Assembly: GCA_018398815.1 (NCBI GenBank)
Contig: JAFLJL010014082.1
Span: forward strand, 25,001 to 89,000
Reading direction: 5' to 3'
From: Conus ventricosus
Taxonomy: Eukaryota; Mollusca; Gastropoda; Neogastropoda; Conidae
DNA: 64,000 bases
The notes below the pieces were generated by a model. That model saw nothing but the letters and a program-made list of their open reading frames with translations, had not been told where the DNA came from and did not search any database. Position numbers and translations under genes: made by a program. Positions 47,437 through 58,729 of this stretch are shown in pieces. The stretch's first letter is position 1, and each line of letters starts with the position of its first letter.

Positions 47437-47585
47437 AAAATAAGCTGAAAAATTAAGTAGTGGGGGAAAACAAGTGCAGGTTAAACAATTCTCCGTCGTT
47501 TGTAATGACTTGGCAAAGATTTAACTTAAAAAAAAAAATTGAAGATGAAGAAAATAGGGGAATATATTATAAATAGAGAAACCTT
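47437..47585 (+). repeat. Direct repeat, right copy
   Basis: Partner of 46785-46945. The motif ATGCCTTTGGCA lies before the left copy and after the right copy. Confidence 0.8.
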
Positions 47586-47629
47586 CACCTTAATATATAT
47601 ATATGCCTTTGGCAAAAAATGGTGCACTG

Positions 47630-47890
47630 TACTCAACATATTTAACATCCTCGACATGGAAGAGGTTAACTCTTTCTATACAAATGCAGTCCAAAACTTT
47701 GGAATTTTTTCTCCGAAGTGAGCAAACCTTTTTTTTTTTTACAAAACTACTTGTTACAGATAGCCCTGCATACTAATTAGAGTCCAGGCTACTGGTACTT
47801 GGGCTTTGCCAGCTGAATGCTCGCTAGCAGACGTTTTTCACAGCACGTCACCAGCTCCGTTTGGCTTGACGTGGCAGCATGGCGTTGTCT
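47630..47890 (+). repeat. Dispersed repeat, also present inverted at 58445-58715
   Basis: The reverse complement of 47770-47830 matches 58520-58577 (for example GTCTGCTAGCGAGCATTCAG and AAGTACCAGTA). Similarity extends to the GTATAGAAAGAGTTAA end. The family is unknown to me. Confidence 0.75.
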
Positions 47891-48513
47891 GCTAAATTTC
47901 CCTCAAGCATGCATGGTGATGAAAAAACTACAAACTGCCATTACAATTTTGACTGAACCCCTTTAAATTTTTGCAAACATGGATTAATTTCAGTTAATGT
48001 ATTTTTGTGTGTGTGTACGACCCCCATTTTTTTACATGACACGCACAATCTCATTTTCTGTGTCATGCATACTGTTTTTACCAAAGAAATAGAAAAAAAA
48101 CTTTGCTGTATTGTTTGTGGTTTCTCAATCATTTATAAACATAACTTGGAAAAAATCATGTCTGTGTCTATTCTTTTTTTTTATTTTTTGAATGATTTTT
48201 GAAATATATAATAAATAGAAATGGTCAGTTTCTGGGAAATAATTGGAGAGAATAGCTAGTATAGAATGAATTAACTTTATTCTATACTAGACTGTTATCT
48301 CCCCTTACTTCAAAACAAAACCAAAATTACATAACTGGTTTTATGCCCCGAAGTAAAAAGTTTTTTGACAGAACGATACCAAACAGCAAAAAGATTTGCA
48401 ACAAAAACATTGAAACAGACTGAAACACTAAGTTGAATGAAAATTAACTCAGTGGAGAACATATGTTCCATTTTCAATCACCCTCAAACATATTGGACAT
48501 AAATGCGTTTCCC

Positions 48514-48524
48514 TTTAGAACAGA
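48514..48524. repeat. Left target-site duplication of element G
   Basis: TTTAGAACAGA, identical to 54536-54546. Confidence 0.9.
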
Positions 48525-48614
48525 AAGATAAGATAAGATAATGTTGCTTATAGCCCAGCCGACCGCAGAGGGCCACATCAGGGCTGTCACCACGTTAAAA
48601 TCAACTCACCAGTC

Positions 48615-48652
<38 letters not shown>

Positions 48653-48725
48653 CACACATCTCGTTTAAATGACATGTCTACAAAAGAACCAGAAACTTTG
48701 TTAAAAATCCTTCTTCCGTAAAATC

Positions 48726-51700
48726 TCAAATCAGATGAAAAAATGTTAATTTCCCCTCAAAAACCCAAGGATCACGTCAGGCGGGACATCCCTGAACAGG
48801 ATCTTCATGGATCCGCTGTAAAATGTTTGTGTCTCACATCGTGCAAGTCCCAACACTCTAAAAGAACATGTTTTTAAATTGTGAGTGGTGCATGCATGGA
48901 ATGCACCCCGGAGCTTTCCCCACTCTTTTAAAGGTAAGAATGGGTAAAATACGAATGGCCGGGGTGTGCGGCCCCCAGAAACCGTTTCCTCTTTACGACC
49001 ACCCGACGTAGATGGGAGGAAGTCTTTTTAAAGGGTTTTGGACGGATCTGAAAGAGTTTGTTTTTTCGTCTGTGTGTTCCAATACCTCCTGCCAGAGGTC
49101 TCTCACATAATCGTTAATTTTTGGGGTTTTACATCTGAGCAGGGGATATAAGTGTTGGACAGTTTCTCTCTTGTGCGTTCTTGGCTAAACGATCAACCAT
49201 TTCGTTCCGCCGATTGCCAACATGGCCAGGAACCCAAGCAAGAATGATGTTGTAACCGTCCGGCCTTCAACTTGCTAAAAAGTTCAAAAAAAAAAGTAAA
49301 AGTTCTGGATGCTGAAGGTTGCGCCAGCTATGGCCTCCAAAGCTGACAGCGAATCCGACAGAACCAGAAAGTCCCTCCTCGAAGAATGGGAGATTATCTT
49401 CAAAGCCAGTACTAGAGCAGTAAGTTCAGCAGAATAGACAGAAGCATCTGAATGTATATGTTCCAACAATATCTGAGAGGAGCCCCAGGGCAGTAGGCTG
49501 CACAGGCCACTCCATCCTCAGACTTGGAACCGTCAGTGAAAACTTTTTGATAGGATGGGAATTTGGAACAGAGCTCGGCATACAAAGCCTTGTACGCCAG
49601 AGAGCTGGTAGACTCCTTACGGAAAGCTGCGAGATCGAAACGAATCTCTGGTGTGAAAAAGGTCCATGGAGGTTGATCCGGAAACTTGGAAAAATCGGAA
49701 ACTACTCCCAGGTCTATACCTGCATTCCGCCACGTGAGGCTGCATACGAAGCCCAAACGGCGGAATAACATTTTCGGGTTTGTTTCAAACTTACTTTGGA
49801 ACGGAGGGTCAAAAACACAGTCATAGGCAGGATTCTGCGGTTCTGAGAACAGTCGGATGTAATAATTCAAAGACAGTTTCAGCCTGCGATTGGACAGTGA
49901 AGGTTCACCTGCCTCTGCGTACAGGCTGACACAGGGGTGGTGCGGAACGCTCCAAGACAGAGACGAAGCCCTATGATGGTGGATAGGGTCCAAGAGTTTG
50001 AGGTAAGATGATCTTGCGGAGCCGTACACAGCACAACGTAGTCCAGTTTAGAACGGACCAGGGCTCTGTAGAGGTGCAACAAAGTTTTCTTATCAGCGCC
50101 CCAGTCGGTGTGTGCTACGACCCGCAGAATATTCAGTGCCTTTGGCAAGCAGTTTTGAGATTTTTAATATGGCTGAGAAAGTTAAGTTTTTGGTCAAAAA
50201 TGACTCCCAGAAATTTGGCCTCTTTAACAGCTGGAATGGGAGATTTCCCGACGTGAAGTTCAGGATCTGGAAAAAACTGACGGAAATTATGGAAGTGAAT
50301 ACACTGGGTTTTTGTAGCAGAAAAGGTGAAACCGTTTTCATCCGCCCACTGATGGATTTTATCTACGCAAAGCTGGAGCCTGCGCTGGACACTCGGTACA
50401 GGCTTCCAGTTGCGTAGACAGCAAAATCATCCACAAACAATGAGCAGTCTGAACCCTGCTGAACTGATTTCACAATGTTGTTGATTTTATACTAAAGAGG
50501 GCAGGAGACAGTATGCCCCCTGGGGAACACCCAACTCCTGCTCGTGGACATCAGAGAGAGTGGTGCCAACCCGGACCTGAAACTGTCGTTCTGCCAAAAA
50601 AATTTTGAATAAAAAGAGGAAGATGACCTCGAAAACCCAGATCGTGGAGATCATGAAGTATCCCCGACTTCCAGGTGGTATCGTAGGCCTTCTCCAAGTC
50701 AAAGAAAATTGCCACTGCATGCTGTCTGTTTAAAAAGCGTTCCTAAGTGTAGATTTCCAGACGAATCAAATGGTCAACTGTACTACGATGTTTGCGGAAA
50801 CCACACTGTTCTTCGCCAAAAGGCCATCGGTTTCGAGTTTCCACATGAGCCTAGCATTGACCATTTTCTCCATCAGTTTACAGACACAGCTGGTCAAAGC
50901 TATTGGACGGTAGTTAAATGGATTAGAAGATCTTTTCCAGGTTTGGGGATGGGAATAATGAGGGCTTTCCGCCAAGAGGGTGGAAAGCAACCTGTAGTCC
51001 ACACGTGGTTGTATACCTGTAACAGGATGTTCAGACCTTCTTGCGGAAGATGTTTCAATAGTTGATAATGAATTTCATCTATACCTGGAGAGGAATCGCT
51101 GCAAGAAAGTAAGGCAGATTTCAGCTCGTTTAACGTGAAAGGAAGATTGTAGTCTTCCATGTTGTCGGATGAAAAGTTGCAGGGTGATTTTTCTTTTAGG
51201 GCTTTGTTTTTGACAAAAGTGGCTGATTTATTAGAAGGGAGGAATTCTTTTCATGGTTGAAGCAAGCAGATTAGCAACTGCTTCTTCTCTGTTATTAAAG
51301 AATCCGAAAACTTGAGATGGTGCACAGTGGGACAGGTGTTCTTCCTTTGATTTTCTTAATGATGTTCCACACTTTTTTCTTGGAAGTTTTTGATGTCAGC
51401 CTGGAGCAGAAGCTTCTCCAGGACCGACGTTTACTGATTTTTAAAGTGTGTCTTGATTTAGCACGGAGTTTCTGATGGGCTCGAGCGTTGGGACCCGAAG
51501 GTCGTTGGATACCTGACGCTGAGCCCGTTTTCTAACTTTGGAAATTTGTTGGCATTCTGAATCGAACCAGGGTGTTTTGGGCATTTGAAGTTTATCGGAA
51601 GACACTGGGAATACAGGCTTTAGCACATTTGATCATAGTGTTAGTCAGAGATTCTGCTGGGTCTGGACTCTGAAAAAATCAGTGTCCTGGAATTCTTTTG

Positions 51701-52430
51701 AAATAGTGGCTGCAAATAGATCCCAGTTTGCTTTTTTATAATTGAGATGTTGAGAGACAGAGACGTGTTCAGTTATACAGGTTGTAGAAGGACAGGGAAA
51801 TGGTCATCTTCCGTGCAGATCGTCATGGACAGACCACTCATAGTCCAGGACCAGCGAGGGGTCACAAACCGACAAATCTAAACACGAAAGTGAACCTGTG
51901 GAAGAGTGGAGGTAAGTTGCAGATCCGTCGTTCAGACAACACAAATCCAAATCCGAAAGGACATCCTCAATTAGCAGACCTCTGGATGACGTACAGACAC
52001 TACCCCAAAGAGGATTGTGACCGTTAAAGTCACCCAACAGCAAAAAAGGTCGAGGAAGTTCTTCTATCAGACTGACAAGGTCCTGACGACAAACCGGGAC
52101 AGAAGGAGGTAAATAAAGAGAACAGATTGTCACAGTCTTGTGGAGAGTGACTCTCGCAGCAACAGCTTGAAGGGAGGTAGACAGAGCGACAGGACTATAC
52201 AACAAAGTTTTATGTATGAGAAGGGCAACACCGCCCGACAGTCCAACGTGGATGGTTGTGCAGGTTTTGAAAGAATATTAAAGCCAGAAAGAGTAAAGGT
52301 CTTCTGGCTTTGAATTTGAGTTTCTTGAAGAGCCACGACGGAAGGTTTTATAGACTGACACAGAAGCTGCAGCTCCTCAAAGTTGGAATTTAATCCACGA
52401 ATATTCCAATGGAGTATGGTACTTATCCAT
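48726..52430 (-). CDS. ORF2 of element G: endonuclease, reverse transcriptase, RNase H
   Basis: The start is the ATG at 52430 and the stop TGA at 48728-48726. Endonuclease is about 52430-51800 with LQETQ and LLLGDFNGHNPLWGS. Reverse transcriptase is about 51150-50100, with SPGIDEIHYQLLKHLP and PIPKPGKD blocks. RNase H is about 49560-49200 with FTDGSKSEDGVA and SDSLSALEAI. The frame is interrupted many times by single-base indels, so activity cannot be judged. Relative to E the reverse transcriptase region has many substitutions, pointing to a separate subfamily. Confidence 0.8.
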
Positions 52431-52455
52431 GGTGCAGAGGCGAAAAGGAGAGAGA

Positions 52456-53796
52456 TCAGGTCATCTCCTCCTCAACGTCTGCGTCCAATGGAGAGAATTT
52501 ATTATTTATTTTAACTGGACTGTGTTGGTCTTTGGACCTGCTGGCAGACTTGCCCGCAGGTGACAAAGGCCTGGAGTTTGGAGATGGTGGAGGTCTGGAT
52601 TTGGAGATGGTGGAGGGTTTTTCCTTATCTCCACCATCTCCACACTGGGTGGAACTCCCTTGCCCGCACGGGCACTGGACAGAGAGTTCGAGGTAGGGGT
52701 GCTGGTTTTTTAATCTGCCCAGCAGCAGATGTTGTAGACTGCTGGGCAGTCTGAGGGGTGGGCGATTTTTGCCTCCACCAGGGGCAGTCACTTTGGTTGG
52801 TAAGGTGGTGGACTTGCTACCACCAGAACTGACAGATCTGACTTGCAATGTTTTCGAAAACGTAAAGTTATCAGTCTGACAGCAGACTGACCGAGTTGAA
52901 ACTGTAGGAACTTTCTTTACGGCCGAAGCATACGAGAAGCTGTCGGCGACTGACTTGCCCACAACCTGCTTGCGGGCTTCAAAAAAGGAAATTTTCTTTT
53001 CAGTCTTTAGTCTTGTGAATTGCGGATTCCTGAATCCAAGAGGACATGTTTCTTGAAGAGGAGGGATGGTCGCCACCGCAGTTAGCACAATGTGCCGGAT
53101 CTTGACAACGGCCCATCATGGGTTGCCTTGCAGCAAACACCGCATACCTCTTGCCCTGAACAGCGGTCCCTGACATGGCCAAACTTCTGGCACCTGAAGC
53201 ACCTCAATGGGGACGGCACATATAGCTGAACATGAACATTTAGGTAACCAACCTTGATGACCGCAGGCAGCACAGGGTTGCAGAAGGTCAGAAAGAGGGT
53301 GTTGGTGGCCACTCTCTCTGACCCTTCTTTATCGTCACCCTGCGCACCTCCGTCACACCCTGGGACCGCCAGCTCCCGTTTTTATTTCCGCCTCTGAAAC
53401 ACCCGCCAGATCTCTGCATCTAATCACACCTTTGGATGACTTTAATTGCTTATGGGGAGTCACCCTGATCTCCCTATCCACAAGCTTTTTTGCCTTCTGC
53501 AGCTGTTCGGATTGCTTCTGTGATCGACATTGAAGAAGAAACGAACCATTCCTCAACCGTTTTATGGACCTAGGTTCACCTGCTATACCATGAAAGCCCT
53601 TTTGGACAGCAAAAGGGCTCAGAGCTGAAAGGGGTCTTTCCTGCTCTGTCCCTTCCACCACGAGCCAGGAAGCCACAGAAACCTGTCCTCTGTCTTACTC
53701 ACGTGTCAGAATCACTGTCTGTTTCTAATTCCCCTGAAATAGGGGATACTGCCTTCCTCTTCCTTTTGGGGGGGGGTAGTTTTTTAATGAAGTCAT
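52456..53796 (-). CDS. ORF1 of element G: CCHC nucleic-acid-binding protein
   Basis: The ATG at 53796 (MTSLKNYPPP) replaces the MAFSKN start of E. Conserved blocks GTEQERPLSALSPFAVQKG, SIKRLRNGSFLLQCRS and REIRVTPHKQLKS are followed by CFRCQKFGHVRDRC and CGVCCKATHDGP (about 53220-53110), a third knuckle in another frame, and a Pro/Ser-rich tail ending LDADVEEEMT. Several frameshifts are present. The stop lies 25 bases before the ORF2 start. Confidence 0.8.
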
Positions 53797-54535
53797 ATTT
53801 AGTTTATTGTGATTCATCTCTCCCTTACCCACCCACCTTGGAGTCCAACTAAGGGGCCAGGGCCAAGAAACCAATGTCTTGACCCCTTCCAGGCTTCGGG
53901 AGAGACATACGACAAGCAGAAGCAACCAACCCCTATCCCCCCTGATCATGCTCAACTCCCGGGAACAGAGAGCTGAGCACTGCAGGGGTTTACTTGGCCA
54001 GCTGGGGAACTGCCCGTCTTGACCCAACCCCAAGAAGGGGAGCCGATTAGTACACCCGGGCCAAAGTGTACTCCCTGTCTAGGAGAGGTCCGAGCCAAAG
54101 TGATGTGTTGAGAGCGCTGGCCCTCTCAATCACCAGGATCTCATTCCCCTCCGACACAGGTCGCGCACCGCACGGCAAACGCGGCGGATCTTAAGGAGAC
54201 CACAGAGAGAAAGGAGTGTGGAAAGAAGACTGAAGGGGAGACGAAGATAGAAAAGGGCCAAATAAGGGAGGCAGAAAACAAGAAAAGGAGAAAGGCGGGT
54301 TACTGTTAGTCAGGATCCTCACCCTTAGCCTATCTGACATGGGAAGCCCTACCAGGGGCATCAACTCCTTACCACGTTACGCTTAGGCCAAACAGCATCT
54401 GCACCTCTCAGGCCTAGAAGCAGTGTGAAAAAAACAGCCTATCTCCAAGTATTGATGCCCCCGCCAGCAAAGCCTAAGGGATCACTGGACCACGCAAACC
54501 CTCCGACCACGACAAGGTCGCAACCCCCCGGAGGG

Positions 54536-54546
54536 TTTAGAACAGA
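54536..54546. repeat. Right target-site duplication of element G
   Basis: TTTAGAACAGA, paired with 48514-48524. Confidence 0.9.
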
Positions 54547-54598
54547 TAGACAATTATTTGTGGTAGACTTGCCTGACAGCTGGTAGAGGGAATGCTCG

Positions 54599-54748
54599 TC
54601 ACCTCTTAAGAATTTTCCATTTGAGGGAAGTACTTCTGATTTCGGGGAAGACATATGCCATGTGTTTTTTCATTATCACCTGCAGTTTTGATTCCAGTGT
54701 TTTTTATGACCATGCATGTCTTTTGAACAAGTTGATGAGTGCGTGTAT

Positions 54749-54812
<64 letters not shown>

Positions 54813-57690
54813 TCCTTGTTCCCATGTAATGCCAGGCTGAAACGGTGAGATTGGACGAATGGACTTTCCAGAATGTGCTGCTTTGGAATGACAGGTGTTT
54901 CTGGGAATGATTTGTGAAAGAAAGCCATGTATTCTTTGATGTCACTATCAAGTGTGTCGACCTCATCTGTCAGTCATGGGCGTTTGATGGGAGATGTTTG
55001 CATGAATGCGGGAAAACAGTGTGTTCAGTGTTTTGAATTTCTAACAAATGTTCCTAGCCTTCACAATGATGTCTGTCCCGAGTCAGTTCTGCTGTTTTGT
55101 CCACTATACTGTCACACAGATGTTCTATCGCGTCTGGCTTCAGGTAGGTGTGGCAGTGGTTACCTACAAACAATCGTACTCTATGCTGCTGAAGCACAAC
55201 ATCCAGGTGCTTGGTGACTGGGTCGGCCAGTTTTGGAAGATCTAGCTGTGACTGGAGTTCTATTCCCTGTTGCTTTTCCCACACCAACTCTGAAAGGTCA
55301 TGCTGCTCTCTCTGGAAAGCACTGAGTGGTGCCATTTCATTTACAGGCTAATTGAAAACAATCTTTGTCACCAAGTCCAACATTCTTTTTTCTTCTACAG
55401 CCGCTAGGATCTCTTTCTGTTGGTTCACAAACTCAGAAAAGGCCGAGTCAGAGCCCACCTGTTTCCCCTGGTTTGCCAGTGACTGCCCAATGTCTTGGTC
55501 AAGGCTGTGGCAGTCCTTTTCCAGCAGGTCATAATGTTTCTTGAACATGCCCAGCAGAATATGCAGGTATGGGGGTGCTACATGGGTCAAATCCACCTCA
55601 ATGATGGGCTCCCTGATGACAATGTTTTGTAGTTTGGCGATGTTCTTTTTGGACTGTCTGTATTTTCTGCTGTCTGCAATGATGCCCTGCAATGTGCGTT
55701 GTGTGATGTTGCCTTCATTGCAGTGTGCTGGTGTCTGTATTTGTGACTTGGATGCATTGCAATAGAGGCATGGATGTCCCCTGAGCACCTGACAGCTTGA
55801 GGAGAAAGTCATAGTCCCCAAACAGGAACACTTTTATCCCTCTATGTCATGGACTTCAGAGCCTCCCGTTGTTGTTGGTAAGGATCTATGGTTCTTCTCA
55901 AATTGCATGGACTGTCCTTAAAATCCACAATGGTCAAGAGGCACGTGTTGCGCTTGGAATTTGGTCTGTGGAGATTTGCAATTTGTAGCACAAGTTTGAA
56001 TGTGCCCCCTCCATGATCATGGAGGGGGCACATCCTATCTTCACCCAGACCTCATCTTAAGGAATTGTGTAGTTGTGCTATGTCATTTTGTTGTGTTTGT
56101 TATATTGATCTAGTAAGTTGCTCACAGTCTGGGGAATGTCTTTGATTTTTCCTACTGCTGCCTCTACTTCTTTTTGTCTTTTCTATTTCTCCAAACATTG
56201 CTTCCTTTTGTGCCTCTCTTTCTTTCTGCTCACATTCAAATGTCACCCCGACACTTCTGAAAAATCTCTTCTGCATCCTGTGTACTGTCCAGCTCATCCC
56301 TAGTGCAGTTCCAGTGCAGACTCTAGTTCTCTGGTCATTCTCACTGGGTCACGTCCAGCTGCTTCCCGAATCTTCTGTCTGTGAGACCGAGCTGTTATGA
56401 TTTCAGAGCCCTGTCGTTTGATGACGTCCTCTTTACTACTTCCTGACATATTCATTCTGATTTTCTGCATCATTTGGGACCGCTTTTTTCCGCAGTGGAG
56501 ATGGTGCAAGAGCAGAAGATTTATGGGGCTATGTGACCTTTCTCAACACTATAGGCTGGCCGCTGGTTTTGCACCTGACCGTGACTTTGAGGATTGTTTC
56601 AGTTTTCTTCTCACAAGCCGCATCAGCAACTTTTCTTCTTCAGTGAGAGGTTTATCGATGTCCTCATCGTCAAGTCTAAATATACTGTCTTGCATTTCAG
56701 TTGAGGGAAGGGAGATATTGCGGTGTTAGTGACAGGAGTTTTGACAGTGACTGGAGAGCTTTGTGTGCACAATGTTCTAAGCTTTCTAACTGGCGTTGAT
56801 GTTGACTGACAAACTGATGTCGACACACTTTCATCAATGCCCAAACTAATATCAGACTGATCAAAACTTGCATGTGCAGATTTGGATGTGCTTTTTTTGT
56901 TTGTGGCATCAGTTATCGGATCAATGGAGCACCTAAGGCGGTGATTTTGTTGTTGTTGTTGTCTTTTTTCCCCTAAGGCCGAAATCCACCTCTTCATTTT
57001 TTGGTGCTTCACACTGTCCTCTTCATCTGCAGATTTGGATGTACTTACTATGATAGATGTTTATGTGCAGAGTATTCTTGACTTGGGGTTGATGGTGATG
57101 GACAAACTGACATCGACATACTATCATTAACATTCAAGCATACATCAGACATGTCAACACTTTCAAGTGCTGAGTTGGATGAGCTAGCTATGACTGGTAA
57201 TGTTTGTGTGGAAAATGTTCTAGGCTTTTTCATGGGGTTGATACCAACGGAGAAAATGACACACTTTCATCCGTGTCCAGCACAGGTCAGACTGATCTAA
57301 ACATTCTTGAGCGAATCTTTTGACAGGTCGGTTTTCCTTTGTTTTCCAACGACCAGGGAGGCAGGTTGATTGAAAGAATTGACATGATGTACACTGACTC
57401 AAAGAAAGATCTGGATCGAAATTTGTCCAGATTTCTGACATTCTCTCAATGTCACGACCAGCATTTTCTTCTGTAACGCTATATTGAGAATGTGTTGACA
57501 TGTGCCTTGTTGTTTTCAGTTTATGGTAGCATTTTATGCAGATACACTTGGACTGTTTGCCTTCTTTATCTCCAGATATATCTAGACTGAAATACTGCAA
57601 CAAATCATTGAAAAAGTTGACACAAAGTCTAGCGGTTTTTTGCTTTCTAAGCACACGACCGCCGCACACAAACACAACAAATCTACACGT
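54599..57690 (-). pseudogene. Decayed intronless gene of an uncharacterised invertebrate protein family (possibly RAG1-N/N-RAG-TP-related)
   Basis: About 3.1 kb of minus-strand coding remains spread over several frames. In order: a Cys-rich N-terminus (57690-57280) with CGGRVL and ICIKC pairs and CTSCQFFQSTC; a Ser/Thr linker with three degenerate repeats (57290-56740); an acidic/basic segment with LDDEDIDKPLTEEEKLL (about 56690-56640); HRQKIREAAGRDPVRMTREL (56400-56330); a coiled-coil-like Arg/Glu region (56297-56100); GGGTFKLVLQIANL (about 56010); KVFLFGDYDFLLKLSGAQG then HPCLYC (about 55830-55755); APPYLHILLGMFKKHYDLLE (about 55590-55520); LFVGNHCHTYL (about 55180); EYMAFFHKSFPETPVIPKQH (about 54930-54875); and a basic C-terminus ending LKWKILKR with stop at 54601-54599. 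From memory this block order matches long, mostly intronless 'uncharacterized' proteins of molluscs, cnidarians and amphioxus. A link to the Aplysia N-RAG-TP mobile element is only a hypothesis. Frameshifts and stops may be true decay or consensus errors. Confidence 0.6.
54752..54810. repeat. Poly-C tract (59 bp) inside the decayed gene
   Basis: On the coding strand this is poly-G between LALHGNKE and QIHALINLFKRHA. It replaces what should be a short Gly-containing junction. Either a homopolymer expansion or a read artefact. Confidence 0.85.
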
Positions 57691-57699
57691 CTTTTGTGT

Positions 57700-57836
57700 T
57701 CACTGAAGCTGTGTGCAAACGCCTCCGTCATTGTTGGCACTACAAACATGTAGCAAAGATCAAAATGAAGTAGGCCTACACATAAGCAAGAAGACTAGCT
57801 GATACAGGTCAGTCACACACACACACATAGAGACTT

Positions 57837-57867
<31 letters not shown>

Positions 57868-58440
57868 CGGAGAGAATCGCTTGGTATTACGGCTCACTCT
57901 ACCATGAAGGCACGCTTGGGTACTCACTTGCACACACTCTCATGTATGCACAGAGACAGCGAGAGAAAGAGTAAAAAAAAATTAGCACTTGGTGGATGTA
58001 TGTAGCACAGAAAGTAGAATAACACACACACAAAGATCTGTGTCAGCACCACGGCTCCCACACTGTGATAAATCACACTATCAAGAGACGCCTGGCTGGC
58101 ACTTCACTCGCACCACGCACTAGCAGCATGGTAAAAAGAACTGAAGGATGCACACAAACGCGGGCACCATCGAGTTATATCAAACGGCACAACGAAGGAG
58201 CACAACAAACGAATCACACATAGAGTAAATTACCTCCACTGGAACGGATGAATAAGCAATTTGCTGCACAAAAAAAAGCATGAAACACAAGAGAAAACAT
58301 CAGCATAAGAATCTCTCATTTCTCGCTGTCTGCAAGTGCTAGAGCACTGTCCCAATGCTAAGCATTTCCACTCCACAGCGTTGAAGGTCACAGTGTGGTG
58401 TCATCGGCAGTGCATGTTGACCAGAAACTAAATATGGCGA
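57700..58440. other. Upstream region of the decayed gene
   Basis: Stops in all frames, several short AC runs and an (AG)n at 57841-57867. No promoter element can be named by eye. Confidence 0.5.
57841..57867. repeat. (AG)n microsatellite
   Basis: Uninterrupted AG repeat of 27 bp, extended leftward by GCGAGAG. Confidence 0.95.
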
Positions 58441-58444
58441 TTTT

Positions 58445-58715
58445 CATCTATGCCGGACGGCTGTGCGCCACGTTGCCATGTGAAGCCAAACCGAGCTGGT
58501 GACCTGGTGTGAAAAGTGTCTGCTAGCGAGCATTCAGCTTGCAAAGACTAAGTACCAGTACGCCTGCACTCTAATCAGTATGCAGGAGCTATCCCCAACA
58601 AGTAGTTTCGGAGAACAATTCCAAAGCTTTGGACCACATATGCTGTCCTTAGTATACAAAGGCTGTAAACATAAGGACCAGGTATGCGGTCCTTAGTATA
58701 GAAAGAGTTAATGTA
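58445..58715 (-). repeat. Dispersed repeat, inverted relative to 47630-47890
   Basis: Shares the GTCTGCTAGCGAGCATTCAG block, AAGTACCAGTA, a CCAAAG(C/T)TTTGGAC block and the GTATAGAAAGAGTTAA end with the reverse complement of 47630-47890. It also contains a small internal repeat around GTCCTTAGTATA. Confidence 0.75.
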
Positions 58716-58729
58716 ACCTGCCTGGAAAG

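Larger units (their letters stand above)
46351..48513. other. Non-coding flank, second copy
   Basis: Cleaner version of 27102-29151. Contains a TA-rich tract (about 46700-46790), a direct-repeat pair, and a dispersed repeat. No ORF is supported. Confidence 0.6.
48525..54535 (-). mobile_element. Full-length I-like retrotransposon G
   Basis: 6.0 kb with an 11-bp duplication. It has the same organisation as E but is clearly more diverged, especially in reverse transcriptase (about 50200-51200). The tail is AAGATAAGATAAGATAA and the 5' terminus GGAGGG at 54535. It lies just downstream of the stop codon of the decayed gene at 54599-57690. Confidence 0.92.
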
